This document shows, in pieces, positions 26,076 through 34,315 of a DNA stretch of 64,000 nt. The stretch lies in contig NZ_MVHJ01000002.1 in the NCBI RefSeq assembly GCF_002086115.1, positions 62,001-126,000 of the forward strand. Direction: 5' to 3'. The position numbers and the translations under genes were made by a program. Below the pieces are notes generated by a model. The model saw only the letters and a list, made by a program, of their open reading frames with translations. It made no database searches and was not told the origin of the DNA. Each line of letters opens with the position of its first letter. The first letter of the stretch is position 1. This DNA comes from Mycolicibacterium bacteremicum. Its GTDB lineage: Bacteria; Actinomycetota; Actinomycetes; Mycobacteriales; Mycobacteriaceae.

Positions 26076-26954
26076 ATGACGAACATCCACGGCATCATCG
26101 CCTACCCCATCACGCCGTTCACCGCCGACGGAACCGGTGTCGACACCGCCCGACTGGCCGGGCTCGTCGAGCACCTGGTCGGCTCCGGCGCCCACGCGAT
26201 CGCACCGACCGGCAGCACGGGGGAGTCCGCCTACCTGACCGAGGCGGAGTTCGACACCGTCGTCGATGTCACCGTGCGCACGGTCGCCGGTCGCGTCCCG
26301 GTCATCGTCGGCGCGTCGGATCTGACCACGGCCAACACCATCCGCCGCGCCCGGTATGCACAGCAGGCCGGCGCCGACGCGCTGATGATCCTGCCGGTGT
26401 CCTACTGGAAGCTCACCGACCGCGAGATCATGGCCCACTACGCCGCCGTCGCGTCCGCCGTCGACCTGCCGATCATGGTGTACAACAACCCCGCCACCAG
26501 CGGCATCGACATGAGCCCGGAGCTGTTGGTGCGGATGTTCCGTGAGATTGACAACGTCACGATGGTCAAGGAGTCCACCGGTGACCTGAGCCGGATGCGA
26601 CGCATCAAGGAGCTCTCCGGCGGCGAGCTGCCCTTCTATAACGGCAGCAACCCGCTGGTGCTCGACGCGCTCACCGAGGGCGCGTCGGGCTGGTGCACCG
26701 CAGCACCCAACCTGCGACCCCAGCCCTGCCTGGACCTTTATGACGCGGTACGCGCCGGTGATTCCGACCGCGCCCGACAGATCTACGAGGACCTCGCGCC
26801 GCTGCTGCGCTTCATCGTCGCCGGTGGTCTGCCCACGACGGTCAAGGCCGGCCTGGAGCTGCTCGGTACCGATGTGGGCGACCCGCGGGCACCGCTGTTG
26901 CCGCTGGATGCCGAGGGGCGTGCCGAGCTGCGGGCGATGCTGACCGGGGTGTGA
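26076..26954 (+). CDS. DapA-family (dihydrodipicolinate synthase-like) lyase
   Basis: A 292-residue TIM barrel of the DHDPS/N-acetylneuraminate lyase family. Signature GSTGES (46-51), the tyrosine Y136 in MVYNNP and Schiff-base lysine K165 in MVKESTGD are present. In this genome DapA proper would be elsewhere with lysine genes, so this copy is more likely an aldolase for a 2-oxo acid. It is coupled to the class II aldolase gene (11-base gap with AAAGGTC). ppnP follows after 35 bases. Confidence 0.88.
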   Translation: MTNIHGIIAYPITPFTADGTGVDTARLAGLVEHLVGSGAHAIAPTGSTGESAYLTEAEFDTVVDVTVRTVAGRVPVIVGASDLTTANTIRRARYAQQAGADALMILPVSYWKLTDREIMAHYAAVASAVDLPIMVYNNPATSGIDMSPELLVRMFREIDNVTMVKESTGDLSRMRRIKELSGGELPFYNGSNPLVLDALTEGASGWCTAAPNLRPQPCLDLYDAVRAGDSDRARQIYEDLAPLLRFIVAGGLPTTVKAGLELLGTDVGDPRAPLLPLDAEGRAELRAMLTGV

Positions 26955-26977
26955 GCCACCGGCGAGGGAGCACTCGT

Positions 26978-26983
26978 TAGTCT
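26978..26983 (+). promoter_or_regulatory. -10 element of ppnP
   Basis: TAGTCT, 6 bases before ATG 26990; TANNNT match. It suggests ppnP has its own leaderless transcript. Confidence 0.4.
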
Positions 26984-26989
26984 GCGCGC

Positions 26990-27271
26990 ATGTTCAAAGT
27001 CAACGAGTACTTCGACGGCGCGGTCGCCTCGATCGCCTTCAGCCCCACCGACGGCCCGGCGACCGTCGGCGTCATGGCGGTCGGGGAGTACGAGTTCGGG
27101 ACCTCTCAGCTGGAGATCATGCATGTGGTCAGTGGCGCGCTGACAGTGCAGCTGCCCGGCCGCGATGAGTGGGAAACCTTCTCTGCGGGAACGCACTTCA
27201 CCGTGCCCGCGGACAGCACGTTCCGGGTGCGGGCTGAGGTCGAGACCGCCTACCTCTGCGAGTACCGCTAG
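26990..27271 (+). CDS. ppnP: Pyrimidine/purine nucleoside phosphorylase PpnP
   Basis: A 93-residue single-domain cupin of the PpnP (YaiE, DUF1255) family: [36 protein letters not shown], the [12 protein letters not shown] turn and [14 protein letters not shown]. Length is typical. The enzyme splits nucleosides with phosphate to a base and (deoxy)ribose 1-phosphate. Its last bases overlap by four the stop of the convergent MpaB-like gene. Confidence 0.9.
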   Translation: MFKVNEYFDGAVASIAFSPTDGPATVGVMAVGEYEFGTSQLEIMHVVSGALTVQLPGRDEWETFSAGTHFTVPADSTFRVRAEVETAYLCEYR

Positions 27272-28170
27272 ATCAGCGCCTTCTTGCCGCGGATCCGGCG
27301 TCGCACATCACCCAGCAGCAGGTGACTGCCGCCGTGCCGGATGAACCGTGGGATGAAGCGGTTCACGAACGCGACGAACACGAACAGGTTCTCGAACCGG
27401 CGACGCTCGGCGGCCGACCACTGCAATCCCATGGCGTCGCGGAACACCGGTGCCAGTGACCCGATGGTCAGGAAGCGCAGCAGCGGGGCGAAGGTGACGC
27501 GCAACGGCCAGTTGATCATCTTCAGGTCGATCAGCGCCATCAGGTAGTCGCGGATGTGCGAGTCGATCACGACCCGCCCGCACGCGGTGTTCCAGTAGTC
27601 GTCGAACGCCGCCCGGGTGGGTGGCCACTGATCCGCGGTGACCTGCAAGGTGGTGCCCAGCGGTTTGGCCGACTGGTAGAACTGTTCGGCCTGTTCGGCC
27701 GACATCGCGCCGTGCAACAGCTGGTAGGTGTCCTCGAACCCGACGAACAGGCAGGCCGCCACCCACAGCTGGAGCTCGCGGTTGAACGCGTTGTAGCGCA
27801 CCGGGCTGGTCTCGGTGGAGTGCACCTGCCGGTGGGCGACATCGACGGCAGCGCGGTAGGCCGCCCGGTCCGCATCGGTGCCCAGGATCGCGACGGCCAG
27901 GTACTGGGTCGTGGTGCGCGCGCGTTTCCACGGGTGCTCCATCAGACTGCCGGACGGGACCCGGCTCTCGGCCACGCCATAACCGACCTCGGGGCGGGCC
28001 ATCTGCATGATGACGTTGGCCGCCGCGCCGGCAAAGGACCAGAAATCGACGGCATCGCGGATGTCGACCTCGCCGCGATCCCAGCGCGCGGTGCGCGTCA
28101 GGATGGTGATCCGGGTGTCGGCGACGGTGAGCTGCGATCCCGGCTCGGAATCGTACTGTTGCGCAGGCAT
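27268..28170 (-). CDS. MpaB/DUF2236-family oxygenase-like protein
   Basis: A 300-residue protein of the DUF2236 family (fungal MpaB, latex-clearing protein relatives). Visible family blocks: [21 protein letters not shown] (split, about 46-66), [17 protein letters not shown], the DVAHRQVH histidine block and [20 protein letters not shown]. In this family arginines and histidines of these blocks hold a b-type heme or metal. Cytosolic; no signal peptide. Substrate unknown; many mycobacterial copies exist. GGGAGG lies 8 bases before ATG 28170. The divergent tandem TetR gene is its likely regulator. Confidence 0.82.
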   Translation of the reverse strand: MPAQQYDSEPGSQLTVADTRITILTRTARWDRGEVDIRDAVDFWSFAGAAANVIMQMARPEVGYGVAESRVPSGSLMEHPWKRARTTTQYLAVAILGTDADRAAYRAAVDVAHRQVHSTETSPVRYNAFNRELQLWVAACLFVGFEDTYQLLHGAMSAEQAEQFYQSAKPLGTTLQVTADQWPPTRAAFDDYWNTACGRVVIDSHIRDYLMALIDLKMINWPLRVTFAPLLRFLTIGSLAPVFRDAMGLQWSAAERRRFENLFVFVAFVNRFIPRFIRHGGSHLLLGDVRRRIRGKKALI

Positions 28171-28246
28171 GGCCGTCCTCCCTCGTCCCTATCCAGCCTG
28201 GCACAGGGATTGACGCACGCGCAAGGCTTTATGTGAATCGCCATTC

Positions 28247-28259
28247 CTGACAACGTCAG
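28247..28259. promoter_or_regulatory. Candidate TetR operator
   Basis: CTGAC-AAC-GTCAG is a perfect 5+5 inverted repeat in the 185-base spacer between the MpaB-like and tandem TetR genes. GCGTCA occurs twice more nearby (about 28271 and 28306). Inference: regulatory sites of the TetR protein. Confidence 0.35.
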
Positions 28260-28343
28260 CCATGAGAGAGCGTCAAATGGTGGTTCTACACCCCGAGAGG
28301 TGAAGCGTCATTCGCCACCACCGCGGATGGCTATCGAATGCGT

Positions 28344-28349
28344 TACCGT
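28344..28349 (+). promoter_or_regulatory. -10 element of the tandem TetR gene
   Basis: TACCGT fits TANNNT and lies 6 bases before ATG 28356, supporting that start over the ATG at 28338. Confidence 0.4.
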
Positions 28350-28355
28350 GGGTAC

Positions 28356-29579
28356 ATGTCAACAGTCGGCCGCGCGGCGCAACCCGCTGTGCGCAAGCGG
28401 CCGCGGGACCGCAAGGCCCAGATCGTCAAGGCTTCCGCCGATGCCTTCAGCGCGCTCGGGTACCACGCCGTCAGCATGGAGGACATCGCCTCCCGGGTCG
28501 GTATCTCCGCCGCCGCGCTCTATCGACACTCTCCGGGCAAATACGAACTGTTCCGCGACGCGGTCGTGGCGCTCGGTCAGCAGCTGGTGGACGGCACCGA
28601 GATCGCCGACCCCGATGCCGATCCGGCGACCCAGCTCGACGATCTGGTCGACGCGCTCGTCGACACCGCCATCGCCAACCGCAGCTCCGGCGGCCTGTAC
28701 CGCTGGGAGGGTCGCTACCTCAACAACGATGACCAGGCCGTGCTGAACGGCCAGATCGAACTGGTGAACCGGCGCCTGCAGCAACCCTTGATGCAGCTGC
28801 GCCCGCAGCTCACCTCGCGGGAGCGCTGGACGCTGACCTCGGCGGCGCTCAGCGTGATCGGCAGCGTGACCGACCACCGGGCCGCCCTGCCGTCGGCCGA
28901 GATGCGGGCACTGCTGGCGGGTCTGGCATCGGCAGTGCTGTGGGCCGAGTTGCCCGCGCCCGCCGAATCGAGCGACCCGCCGCGAGCGCTCAAGAGCGGT
29001 GCCGGCGTCGGCGGCAAGTACGAGATCCTGCTGCACGAGTCCCTGTTGTTGTTTCACAGCAAGGGTTTTCGGGAGACCAGTATGGAAGACATCGCCGCGG
29101 CGGCTGGCATGCAGCCCTCGGGTATCTACCGGTTCTTCCCCGGCAAGGCCGATATCCTCGCGGCGTCCTACCGGCGCAGCGCCGACCGGGTGTCCGGGGA
29201 CATCTCCAGTGTGCTTGCGACGGAATCGAATCCGGAACGCGCACTGGCCAAGCTGATCGACCTTTACGTCGACCGATCCTTCCGCGACCCGGAACTGGCC
29301 TACGTGTATTACACCGAGCGAGGCAACGTGCCCGAGGCGGACCGCATGGTGCTGCGTAACATCCAGCGCGCCACGGTCGACGAGTGGGCCCGCCTGCTGT
29401 CGCAGGCCCGACCCGAATTCAGCCACGCCCAGGCGCGTTTCGCGGTGCACGCGGCGTTCGGGCTGGTGGTCGACCTGGGCCGGCTGGTGCATTACGAAGA
29501 CACCGAACACTCCCGGGCCAGCGTCCGGTTGATGATGGAGCTCACCCTGTTGGGTCGCCCGTCGCGCGGGGTCAGCTGA
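28356..29579 (+). CDS. Tandem TetR-family regulator (two TetR units in one chain)
   Basis: A 407-residue protein with two complete TetR N-terminal DNA-binding domains. The first, about 16-70, reads DRKAQIVKASADAFSALGY then VSMEDIASRVGISAAALYRH. The second, about 220-275, reads GGKYEILLHESLLLFHSKGF then TSMEDIAAAAGMQPSGIYRFF. Each is followed by a helical ligand-type domain. A normal TetR protein is about 200 residues, so this is a natural fusion or internal duplication acting as an intramolecular dimer. It is divergent from the MpaB-like oxygenase and its stop overlaps the 3' end of menJ by 8 bases. Confidence 0.87.
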   Translation: MSTVGRAAQPAVRKRPRDRKAQIVKASADAFSALGYHAVSMEDIASRVGISAAALYRHSPGKYELFRDAVVALGQQLVDGTEIADPDADPATQLDDLVDALVDTAIANRSSGGLYRWEGRYLNNDDQAVLNGQIELVNRRLQQPLMQLRPQLTSRERWTLTSAALSVIGSVTDHRAALPSAEMRALLAGLASAVLWAELPAPAESSDPPRALKSGAGVGGKYEILLHESLLLFHSKGFRETSMEDIAAAAGMQPSGIYRFFPGKADILAASYRRSADRVSGDISSVLATESNPERALAKLIDLYVDRSFRDPELAYVYYTERGNVPEADRMVLRNIQRATVDEWARLLSQARPEFSHAQARFAVHAAFGLVVDLGRLVHYEDTEHSRASVRLMMELTLLGRPSRGVS

Positions 29580-30792
29580 ACGGCGCCCGCTGGTCGAACC
29601 GCCGCGACACCAGGCCGGCCGAGCGCCACGCCCGGGCGATCCAGTCCTCGTCCTCCTCGGTGACCAGGTTGCCCATCATCCGGACCGCCACCGTCATGAG
29701 GAAATGCGAGCGCAGCGCCACCGGGCCGACGGCGGGTAGGAACCGGGGCAGTGTCAGCAACAGCGCCAGCCGTCGCGCGGCCGAGAACCCACGGGCGTAA
29801 TGCTCGGTCAGGATCGCCGGCCAGGCCGCCGTCAGATCCCCGGACCCCAGCAGTTCGGCGGCCAGCCGCCCGGTCTCCAGGCCGTAGTCGATGCCCTCAC
29901 CGTTGAGGGGGTTCACGCATGCCGCGGCGTCTCCGATCAGCATCCAGTTCGGCCCGGCCACCCCGCTGACCGCGCCGCCCATCGGCAGCAGCGCCGAGAG
30001 TCCCGCCCGGGGCTCCCCGTCGAATCCCCACTCGTCGCGGCGCAGGCCGCAGTAGTAGGACAACAGCGGTCGCAGCGCGGCATCGGCGGGACGCTTGGCC
30101 GTCGCGAGCGCGCCGACGCCGATGTTCACCTCCCCGTTGCCCAGCGGGAAGATCCAGCCGTAGCCGGGCAGCACCTCACCCTGCGGCGAGCGCAGTTCCA
30201 GATGCGAGGTGATCCACGGTTCGTCGGCGCGCGGGGTCGCGATGTAGCCGCGAATGGCGGTGCCGTAGACGGTTTCGCGGTGCCACGTCCGGCCCAGTAC
30301 CCGGCCCAGGGTGGACCGGGCCCCGTCGGCGACGATCAGCTCACCCACCCGGACCTCGGACCCGTCGTCGAGGATCACCTCCGACACCCGCCCCGATGGA
30401 TCATGGCGGACGTCAACGGCTTTGACGCCGAGCAGCATCTTGGCCCCGTCGTCGGCGGCCACCATGCGGATCCGGTCGTCGAGTTCGGTGCGCGGGACGG
30501 CGCTGCTGGACGCCGGGAACGACGGGCCGGGCCAGCGCACCTCGACGTCGGCGCCGAACCCCGACATCCGCAACCCGTGGTGGCTGACCCTGCCCGCCAG
30601 CCAGTCGCCCAACCCCAGCAGGCGCAGTTCGGCGATCGCGCGCGGGGTCAGACCGTCACCGCAGGCCTTGTCACGCGGGAACTGCGCCGAATCGATCACC
30701 AGGACGTCGCGACCTGCCCGGGCGGCCCAGGCGCCCGCCGCCGAACCGGCGGGCCCGGCACCTACAACAACCACATCTGCTGGACTCGGCAC
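29572..30792 (-). CDS. menJ: Menaquinone side-chain reductase MenJ
   Basis: A 406-residue FAD-dependent oxidoreductase of the geranylgeranyl reductase family. FAD motif VVVVGAGPAGSAAG (7-20), the DKACGDGLTPRA segment, GYGWIFPLGNGEVNIGVG and the second FAD motif LIGDAAACVNPLNGEGIDYG (split at about 290-309). Closely follows Rv0561c (MenJ), which reduces the beta-isoprene unit to make MK-9(II-H2). GTG 30792 gives the expected N-terminus. It is divergent from grcC1 with only 20 bases between starts, so the two share a promoter region; they also act on the same side chain. Confidence 0.93.
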   Translation of the reverse strand: MPSPADVVVVGAGPAGSAAGAWAARAGRDVLVIDSAQFPRDKACGDGLTPRAIAELRLLGLGDWLAGRVSHHGLRMSGFGADVEVRWPGPSFPASSSAVPRTELDDRIRMVAADDGAKMLLGVKAVDVRHDPSGRVSEVILDDGSEVRVGELIVADGARSTLGRVLGRTWHRETVYGTAIRGYIATPRADEPWITSHLELRSPQGEVLPGYGWIFPLGNGEVNIGVGALATAKRPADAALRPLLSYYCGLRRDEWGFDGEPRAGLSALLPMGGAVSGVAGPNWMLIGDAAACVNPLNGEGIDYGLETGRLAAELLGSGDLTAAWPAILTEHYARGFSAARRLALLLTLPRFLPAVGPVALRSHFLMTVAVRMMGNLVTEEDEDWIARAWRSAGLVSRRFDQRAPFS

Positions 30793-30800
30793 CCTCCCAG

Positions 30801-30806
30801 TATGTT
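30801..30806 (+). promoter_or_regulatory. -10 element of grcC1
   Basis: TATGTT fits TANNNT and lies 6 bases before ATG 30813, inside the 20-base spacer to menJ. Implies a leaderless grcC1 mRNA. Confidence 0.45.
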
Positions 30807-30812
30807 GGAACA

Positions 30813-31820
30813 ATGAGGACACCGGCGAGCGTGGTGGCGGGCGTGGATTTCGGGAACCCCGAATTCGCTGCGCGGGTGCGTGACGGCGTGGAACGCGTCG
30901 AAGATCTGATGTCCACCGAACTGGGCAAGGCCGACGTGCTGATGGCCGAGGCCGTCCAGCATCTCTTCCAGGCCGGCGGCAAGCGGTTCCGGCCACTGTT
31001 CACGGTGCTGTCGGGGTCGCTGGGCCCACGGCCGGAGGATCCTGAGGTCATCATCGCCGGCGCCGTCATCGAGCTGGTGCACCTGGCCACGCTCTACCAC
31101 GACGACGTCATGGACGAGGCGCAGGTGCGGCGCGGGGCCGACAGCGCCAATGCCCGCTGGGGCAACAACATCGCCATCCTGGCCGGCGACTACCTCTTCG
31201 CCACCGCGTCCCGGCTGGTGTCGCGGCTCGGCCCGGATGCGGTGCGCGTGATTGCCGACACATTCGCCCAACTGGTCACCGGCCAGATGCGCGAGACCCG
31301 GGGCGCCGCCGACGGCACCGACGAGATCGAGCACTACCTCAAGGTCGTCTACGAGAAGACCGCCTGCCTGATCGAGGCGTCCGGCCGGTTCGGTGCGACG
31401 TTCTCGGGTGCCGACACCGAGCAGGTCGAGCGGCTGTCACGGCTGGGCGGCATCGTCGGGACGGTGTTCCAGATCTCCGACGACATCATCGACATCGACA
31501 GCGACCCCGACGAATCGGGCAAGCTTCCCGGCACCGATCTGCGCGAAGGGGTGCACACCCTGCCGGTGCTGTACGCGCTGCGCGAAGACGGTGCCGACGG
31601 CGACCGGCTGCGGGTGCTGCTGGCCCGGCCGCTGACCGATGACGCCGAGGTCGCCGAGGCGCTGACGCTGCTGCGCCGGTCGGCGGGCATGGCCAAGGCC
31701 AAGGAGAAGGTCCGCGAGTACGCCACGCGGGCCCGTGACGAACTGGACAACCTGCCGGCCGGGCCCGGGCGGGACGCGTTGGCGACGCTGGTCGACTACA
31801 CCGTCAACAGGCACGGGTGA
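30813..31820 (+). CDS. grcC1: Polyprenyl diphosphate synthase GrcC1
   Basis: A 335-residue trans-isoprenyl diphosphate synthase. First aspartate-rich motif DDVMD (97-101) after GGKRFRPLF, second DDIID (223-227). Homologous to GrcC1 (Rv0562), which makes the long prenyl chain of menaquinone. The residues before the first motif (HLATLYH) are bulky-poor, consistent with a long product. It begins the grcC1-htpX pair on the plus strand; htpX follows after 63 bases with its own strong ribosome site. Confidence 0.92.
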   Translation: MRTPASVVAGVDFGNPEFAARVRDGVERVEDLMSTELGKADVLMAEAVQHLFQAGGKRFRPLFTVLSGSLGPRPEDPEVIIAGAVIELVHLATLYHDDVMDEAQVRRGADSANARWGNNIAILAGDYLFATASRLVSRLGPDAVRVIADTFAQLVTGQMRETRGAADGTDEIEHYLKVVYEKTACLIEASGRFGATFSGADTEQVERLSRLGGIVGTVFQISDDIIDIDSDPDESGKLPGTDLREGVHTLPVLYALREDGADGDRLRVLLARPLTDDAEVAEALTLLRRSAGMAKAKEKVREYATRARDELDNLPAGPGRDALATLVDYTVNRHG

Positions 31821-31883
31821 GCCGGAACCTACGGGGGTCAGTCGAACGTTAGCCAAGCGAAGACTCTCGGAGGAGAAAAGCTG

Positions 31884-32750
31884 ATGACCTGGCATCCCCA
31901 TGCCAACCGATTGAAGACGTTCGTGCTGCTGGTCGGCATGTCCGCGCTGATCGTCTTCATCGGTGCCCTGTTCCAGAACCAGTCGATCCTATGGCTGGCG
32001 GTGCTGTTCGCCGTCGGCATGAACGCCTACGTCTACTTCAACAGCGACAAGATGGCGCTGCGTGCGATGCACGCGCAGCCGGTCAACGAGATGCAGGCGC
32101 CCGCGATGTACCGGATCGTGCGGGAGCTCGCCACCACCGCCCGCCAACCGATGCCGCGGCTCTACATCAGTGACACCGCCGCGCCCAACGCCTTCGCCAC
32201 CGGCCGCAACCCGCGCAACGCCGCGGTGTGCTGCACCACCGGCATCCTGGGAATCCTCGACGAGCGCGAACTGCGTGCGGTGCTGGGCCATGAGCTGTCC
32301 CACGTCTACAACCGCGACATCCTGATCTCGTGTGTGGCCGGTGCGCTGGCCTCGGTGATCACCGCGCTGGCCAATATCGCGGTGTTCGCCTCGATGTTCG
32401 GCGGGAACCGCGAGGGCGGCGCGAATCCCTTTGCGATGCTGCTGGTTTCGCTGCTGGGCCCGATTGCGGCCACCGTCGTCAAACTTGCGGTGTCGCGGTC
32501 GCGGGAGTACCAGGCCGACCAGTCCGGTGCCGAGCTGACCGGCGACCCGCTCGCACTGGCCAGCGCGCTGCGCAAGATTGCCTACGGTGTTCAGGCCGCG
32601 CCGTTGCCGCCGGAGCCGCAGCTGGCCGACCAGGCGCACCTGATGATCGCCAACCCGTTCCGGGCGGGGGAGAAGATCGGCAAGTTGTTCTCCACCCACC
32701 CGCCGATCGAAGACCGCATCCGTCGGCTGGAGCAGATGGCCGGCCGCTGA
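31884..32750 (+). CDS. htpX: Membrane zinc metalloprotease HtpX
   Basis: A 288-residue M48B peptidase. Two N-terminal membrane helices (about 11-30 and 34-52), the zinc motif HELSH (136-140), further membrane helices at about 148-172 and 182-200, and the third ligand E208 in [10 protein letters not shown]. The active site faces the cytosol and degrades damaged membrane proteins. Same place as Rv0563. GGAGG lies 9 bases before ATG 31884. A long hairpin follows the stop. Confidence 0.93.
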   Translation: MTWHPHANRLKTFVLLVGMSALIVFIGALFQNQSILWLAVLFAVGMNAYVYFNSDKMALRAMHAQPVNEMQAPAMYRIVRELATTARQPMPRLYISDTAAPNAFATGRNPRNAAVCCTTGILGILDERELRAVLGHELSHVYNRDILISCVAGALASVITALANIAVFASMFGGNREGGANPFAMLLVSLLGPIAATVVKLAVSRSREYQADQSGAELTGDPLALASALRKIAYGVQAAPLPPEPQLADQAHLMIANPFRAGEKIGKLFSTHPPIEDRIRRLEQMAGR

Positions 32751-32755
32751 GTTGT

Positions 32756-32804
32756 GATTTCGGTGAGGATACGTGCGGTGAGCGCACGTTATCTCACCGA
32801 AATC
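32756..32804. repeat. Palindrome P1, 3' side of the DUF559 gene
   Basis: Arms of 22 bases (32756-32777 and 32783-32804) pair with two mismatches around a 5-base loop GTGAG. Arm core: CGGTGAGGATACGTGCG. The same palindrome recurs at 33695-33742. The right arm holds the last codons (ISVR) and the TAA stop of the DUF559 gene. It can also act as a bidirectional terminator between htpX and that gene. Confidence 0.8.
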
Positions 32805-33649
32805 GCGGTGCGGATGACCGATATGACCCGCTCCGGATACTCGACGAGGTCCAGCCAGGTGAATCGCAGCACCGTCCAGCCGTTGAGGACGAGATAGTTC
32901 TGCCGCCGGCGGTCGCTCGCGAACCTGTCCGGATCACTGTGAAAGGCCCAGCCGTCGACCTCGATGGCCACCGTGAGACCCCGGAAAGCGACGTCGACCT
33001 TGTACGGGCCGACCGGAAGGTTGGCCACCCACCCGGTGATGCCGTGTTCTTCGAGCAGCTTGATCAGCAGCCGTTCCGCCTCGGATTGCGCGCCGCTCTC
33101 GGCAGCACGGAGCAAGCGTCGCGCGGCCGGTGACCCGTACCGGCCCTTGTTCCGCATATGCGCCCGCCACAGTTCGGGCAACGTGCCGTCGCCTTGAAGC
33201 GCGGTGTCCATGATCTTCGGGCCGCCGCCGCGGCGGGCAGCGGCTTCCACTGCCGTCAGGGCCAGCGTGGTGACGCGCAGGCCGCGCATATCGACGATGT
33301 CGCGGGAATCGAGATCGCGCCGTCGGGGGCGGCAACCGGGCCGGGGACGGCCGTATCCGTTGCGCGCCAGCGTCACTTCCACCACTCTGGGTGCGAACCG
33401 GGTGAGACCATGCCACCAAGCCGCAGCCAAGCCGCTGGCGCAGGCGGTGTGTCCGTAGGACCAGACCGCAGCCCGGATGCGTGCGGCGTCGTCGAACGGT
33501 CGGTCCTCGGCGAAGTACACGCTCGGTGCGCACCTTCGCCACATACCGGAACGCACGCGCCGACGAACCGCGTCTGGACTCAGTCCCAGCGCTCGGGCCT
33601 GAGACAGCGTGATGACGCCGTCGTTGCACCGCAGATGATCGTTCAACAC
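32789..33649 (-). CDS. AbiEi-like winged helix plus DUF559 (PD-(D/E)XK/Vsr-like) protein
   Basis: A 286-residue protein. N-terminal helix-turn-helix domain of the AbiEi_4/type IV antitoxin kind (GVITLSQARALGLSPDAVRR, about 10-29), a middle domain, and a C-terminal DUF559 domain at about 190-285 with E..D..E-type catalytic pattern (SEAERLLIKLLEEHGI; YKVDVAFRGLTVAIEVDGW; RRRQNYLVLNGWTVLRFTW). DUF559 is a Vsr/PD-(D/E)XK-like nuclease fold. Function undescribed; actinobacterial genomes carry many. Starts: GTG 33649 (used) or GTG 33688. The gene lies between two copies of one palindrome, and its last four codons are inside one copy. It separates htpX from gpsA, which are neighbours in M. tuberculosis. 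Confidence 0.85.
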   Translation of the reverse strand: MLNDHLRCNDGVITLSQARALGLSPDAVRRRVRSGMWRRCAPSVYFAEDRPFDDAARIRAAVWSYGHTACASGLAAAWWHGLTRFAPRVVEVTLARNGYGRPRPGCRPRRRDLDSRDIVDMRGLRVTTLALTAVEAAARRGGGPKIMDTALQGDGTLPELWRAHMRNKGRYGSPAARRLLRAAESGAQSEAERLLIKLLEEHGITGWVANLPVGPYKVDVAFRGLTVAIEVDGWAFHSDPDRFASDRRRQNYLVLNGWTVLRFTWLDLVEYPERVISVIRTAISVR

Positions 33650-33694
33650 ACGTGTTTGGACGCGGCAGCGTATCGACCGGTTCCACACTTCGCG

Positions 33695-33742
33695 GATTCG
33701 GTGAGGATACGTGCGCTCACCGCACGTATCCTCACCGAAATC
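33695..33742. repeat. Palindrome P2, 5' side of the DUF559 gene
   Basis: Arms 33695-33715 and 33721-33742 pair throughout except for one unpaired T, around the loop CTCAC. Arm core CGGTGAGGATACGTGCG is identical to the left arm of P1 at 32756. It lies just upstream of the DUF559 start and just before the promoter of the secreted-protein gene. Confidence 0.8.
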
Positions 33743-33753
33743 GCAAGAAGAGA

Positions 33754-33759
33754 TAGGGT
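33754..33759 (+). promoter_or_regulatory. -10 element of the secreted-protein gene
   Basis: TAGGGT fits TANNNT, 7 bases before ATG 33767. It starts 12 bases after palindrome P2. Confidence 0.45.
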
Positions 33760-33766
33760 GTGGCGC

Positions 33767-34303
33767 ATGCGTACCCGAGGTCTGCTGTTTGCGGTGGCCG
33801 CCGCCGCTGCGCTGAGCGTCCCCGCGGTGGCGGCGGCCGAACCGCCTCCTCCGCCGCCCCCTCCGCCCGCACCGAACATCGGCGGCTACGCGCTGGTGAA
33901 GCCCTCGGAGTACGCGGTCAACGACGGCAGCATGTACGCGTTCACCGCCGGCGCGGGCATCACCTGCGTGCTGAGCCGGACCAACGGTAGCTACGGCTGC
34001 AGCGGAGTTTTCCCGGGTGCACCCGGCGGCGCCAATGTCGTCAGCGGTGGCCAGGTCGGTGCGCCGGGCTTCGCGACGGCGGCCAATGCGGTGTACGCCG
34101 GGGACAAGCCGGCGCTGCCGCTGCCGGCCAACTCGCGCATCAGCTTCCAGCACGTCACCTGCGGCACCGACGGCGCGCTGGTCACCTGCCAGAACTCGTT
34201 CGACCAGTCCGGCTTCGTGGTCGGCCCGGGTGGCAGTTGGATCGTCAACCCGACCAACCCGCTGCTGGACCGGCCCGAGGGGCGCAACCCGTACTTCAAC
34301 TGA
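33767..34303 (+). CDS. Secreted protein with proline-rich N-terminus
   Basis: A 178-residue protein. Signal peptide MRTRGLLFAVAAAAALSVPA with cleavage near AVAAAE (about 24), then a run of nine prolines (26-34), then a compact domain with four cysteines (ITCVLSRTNGSYGCSG and VTCGTDGALVTCQ) likely in two disulfides. The C-terminus RPEGRNPYFN is conserved-looking. This resembles small exported mycobacterial proteins of unknown function. ATG 33767 is supported by its -10 element. It converges on gpsA with 12 bases between. Confidence 0.8.
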   Translation: MRTRGLLFAVAAAAALSVPAVAAAEPPPPPPPPPAPNIGGYALVKPSEYAVNDGSMYAFTAGAGITCVLSRTNGSYGCSGVFPGAPGGANVVSGGQVGAPGFATAANAVYAGDKPALPLPANSRISFQHVTCGTDGALVTCQNSFDQSGFVVGPGGSWIVNPTNPLLDRPEGRNPYFN

Positions 34304-34315
34304 GCGCCGAGTGTC

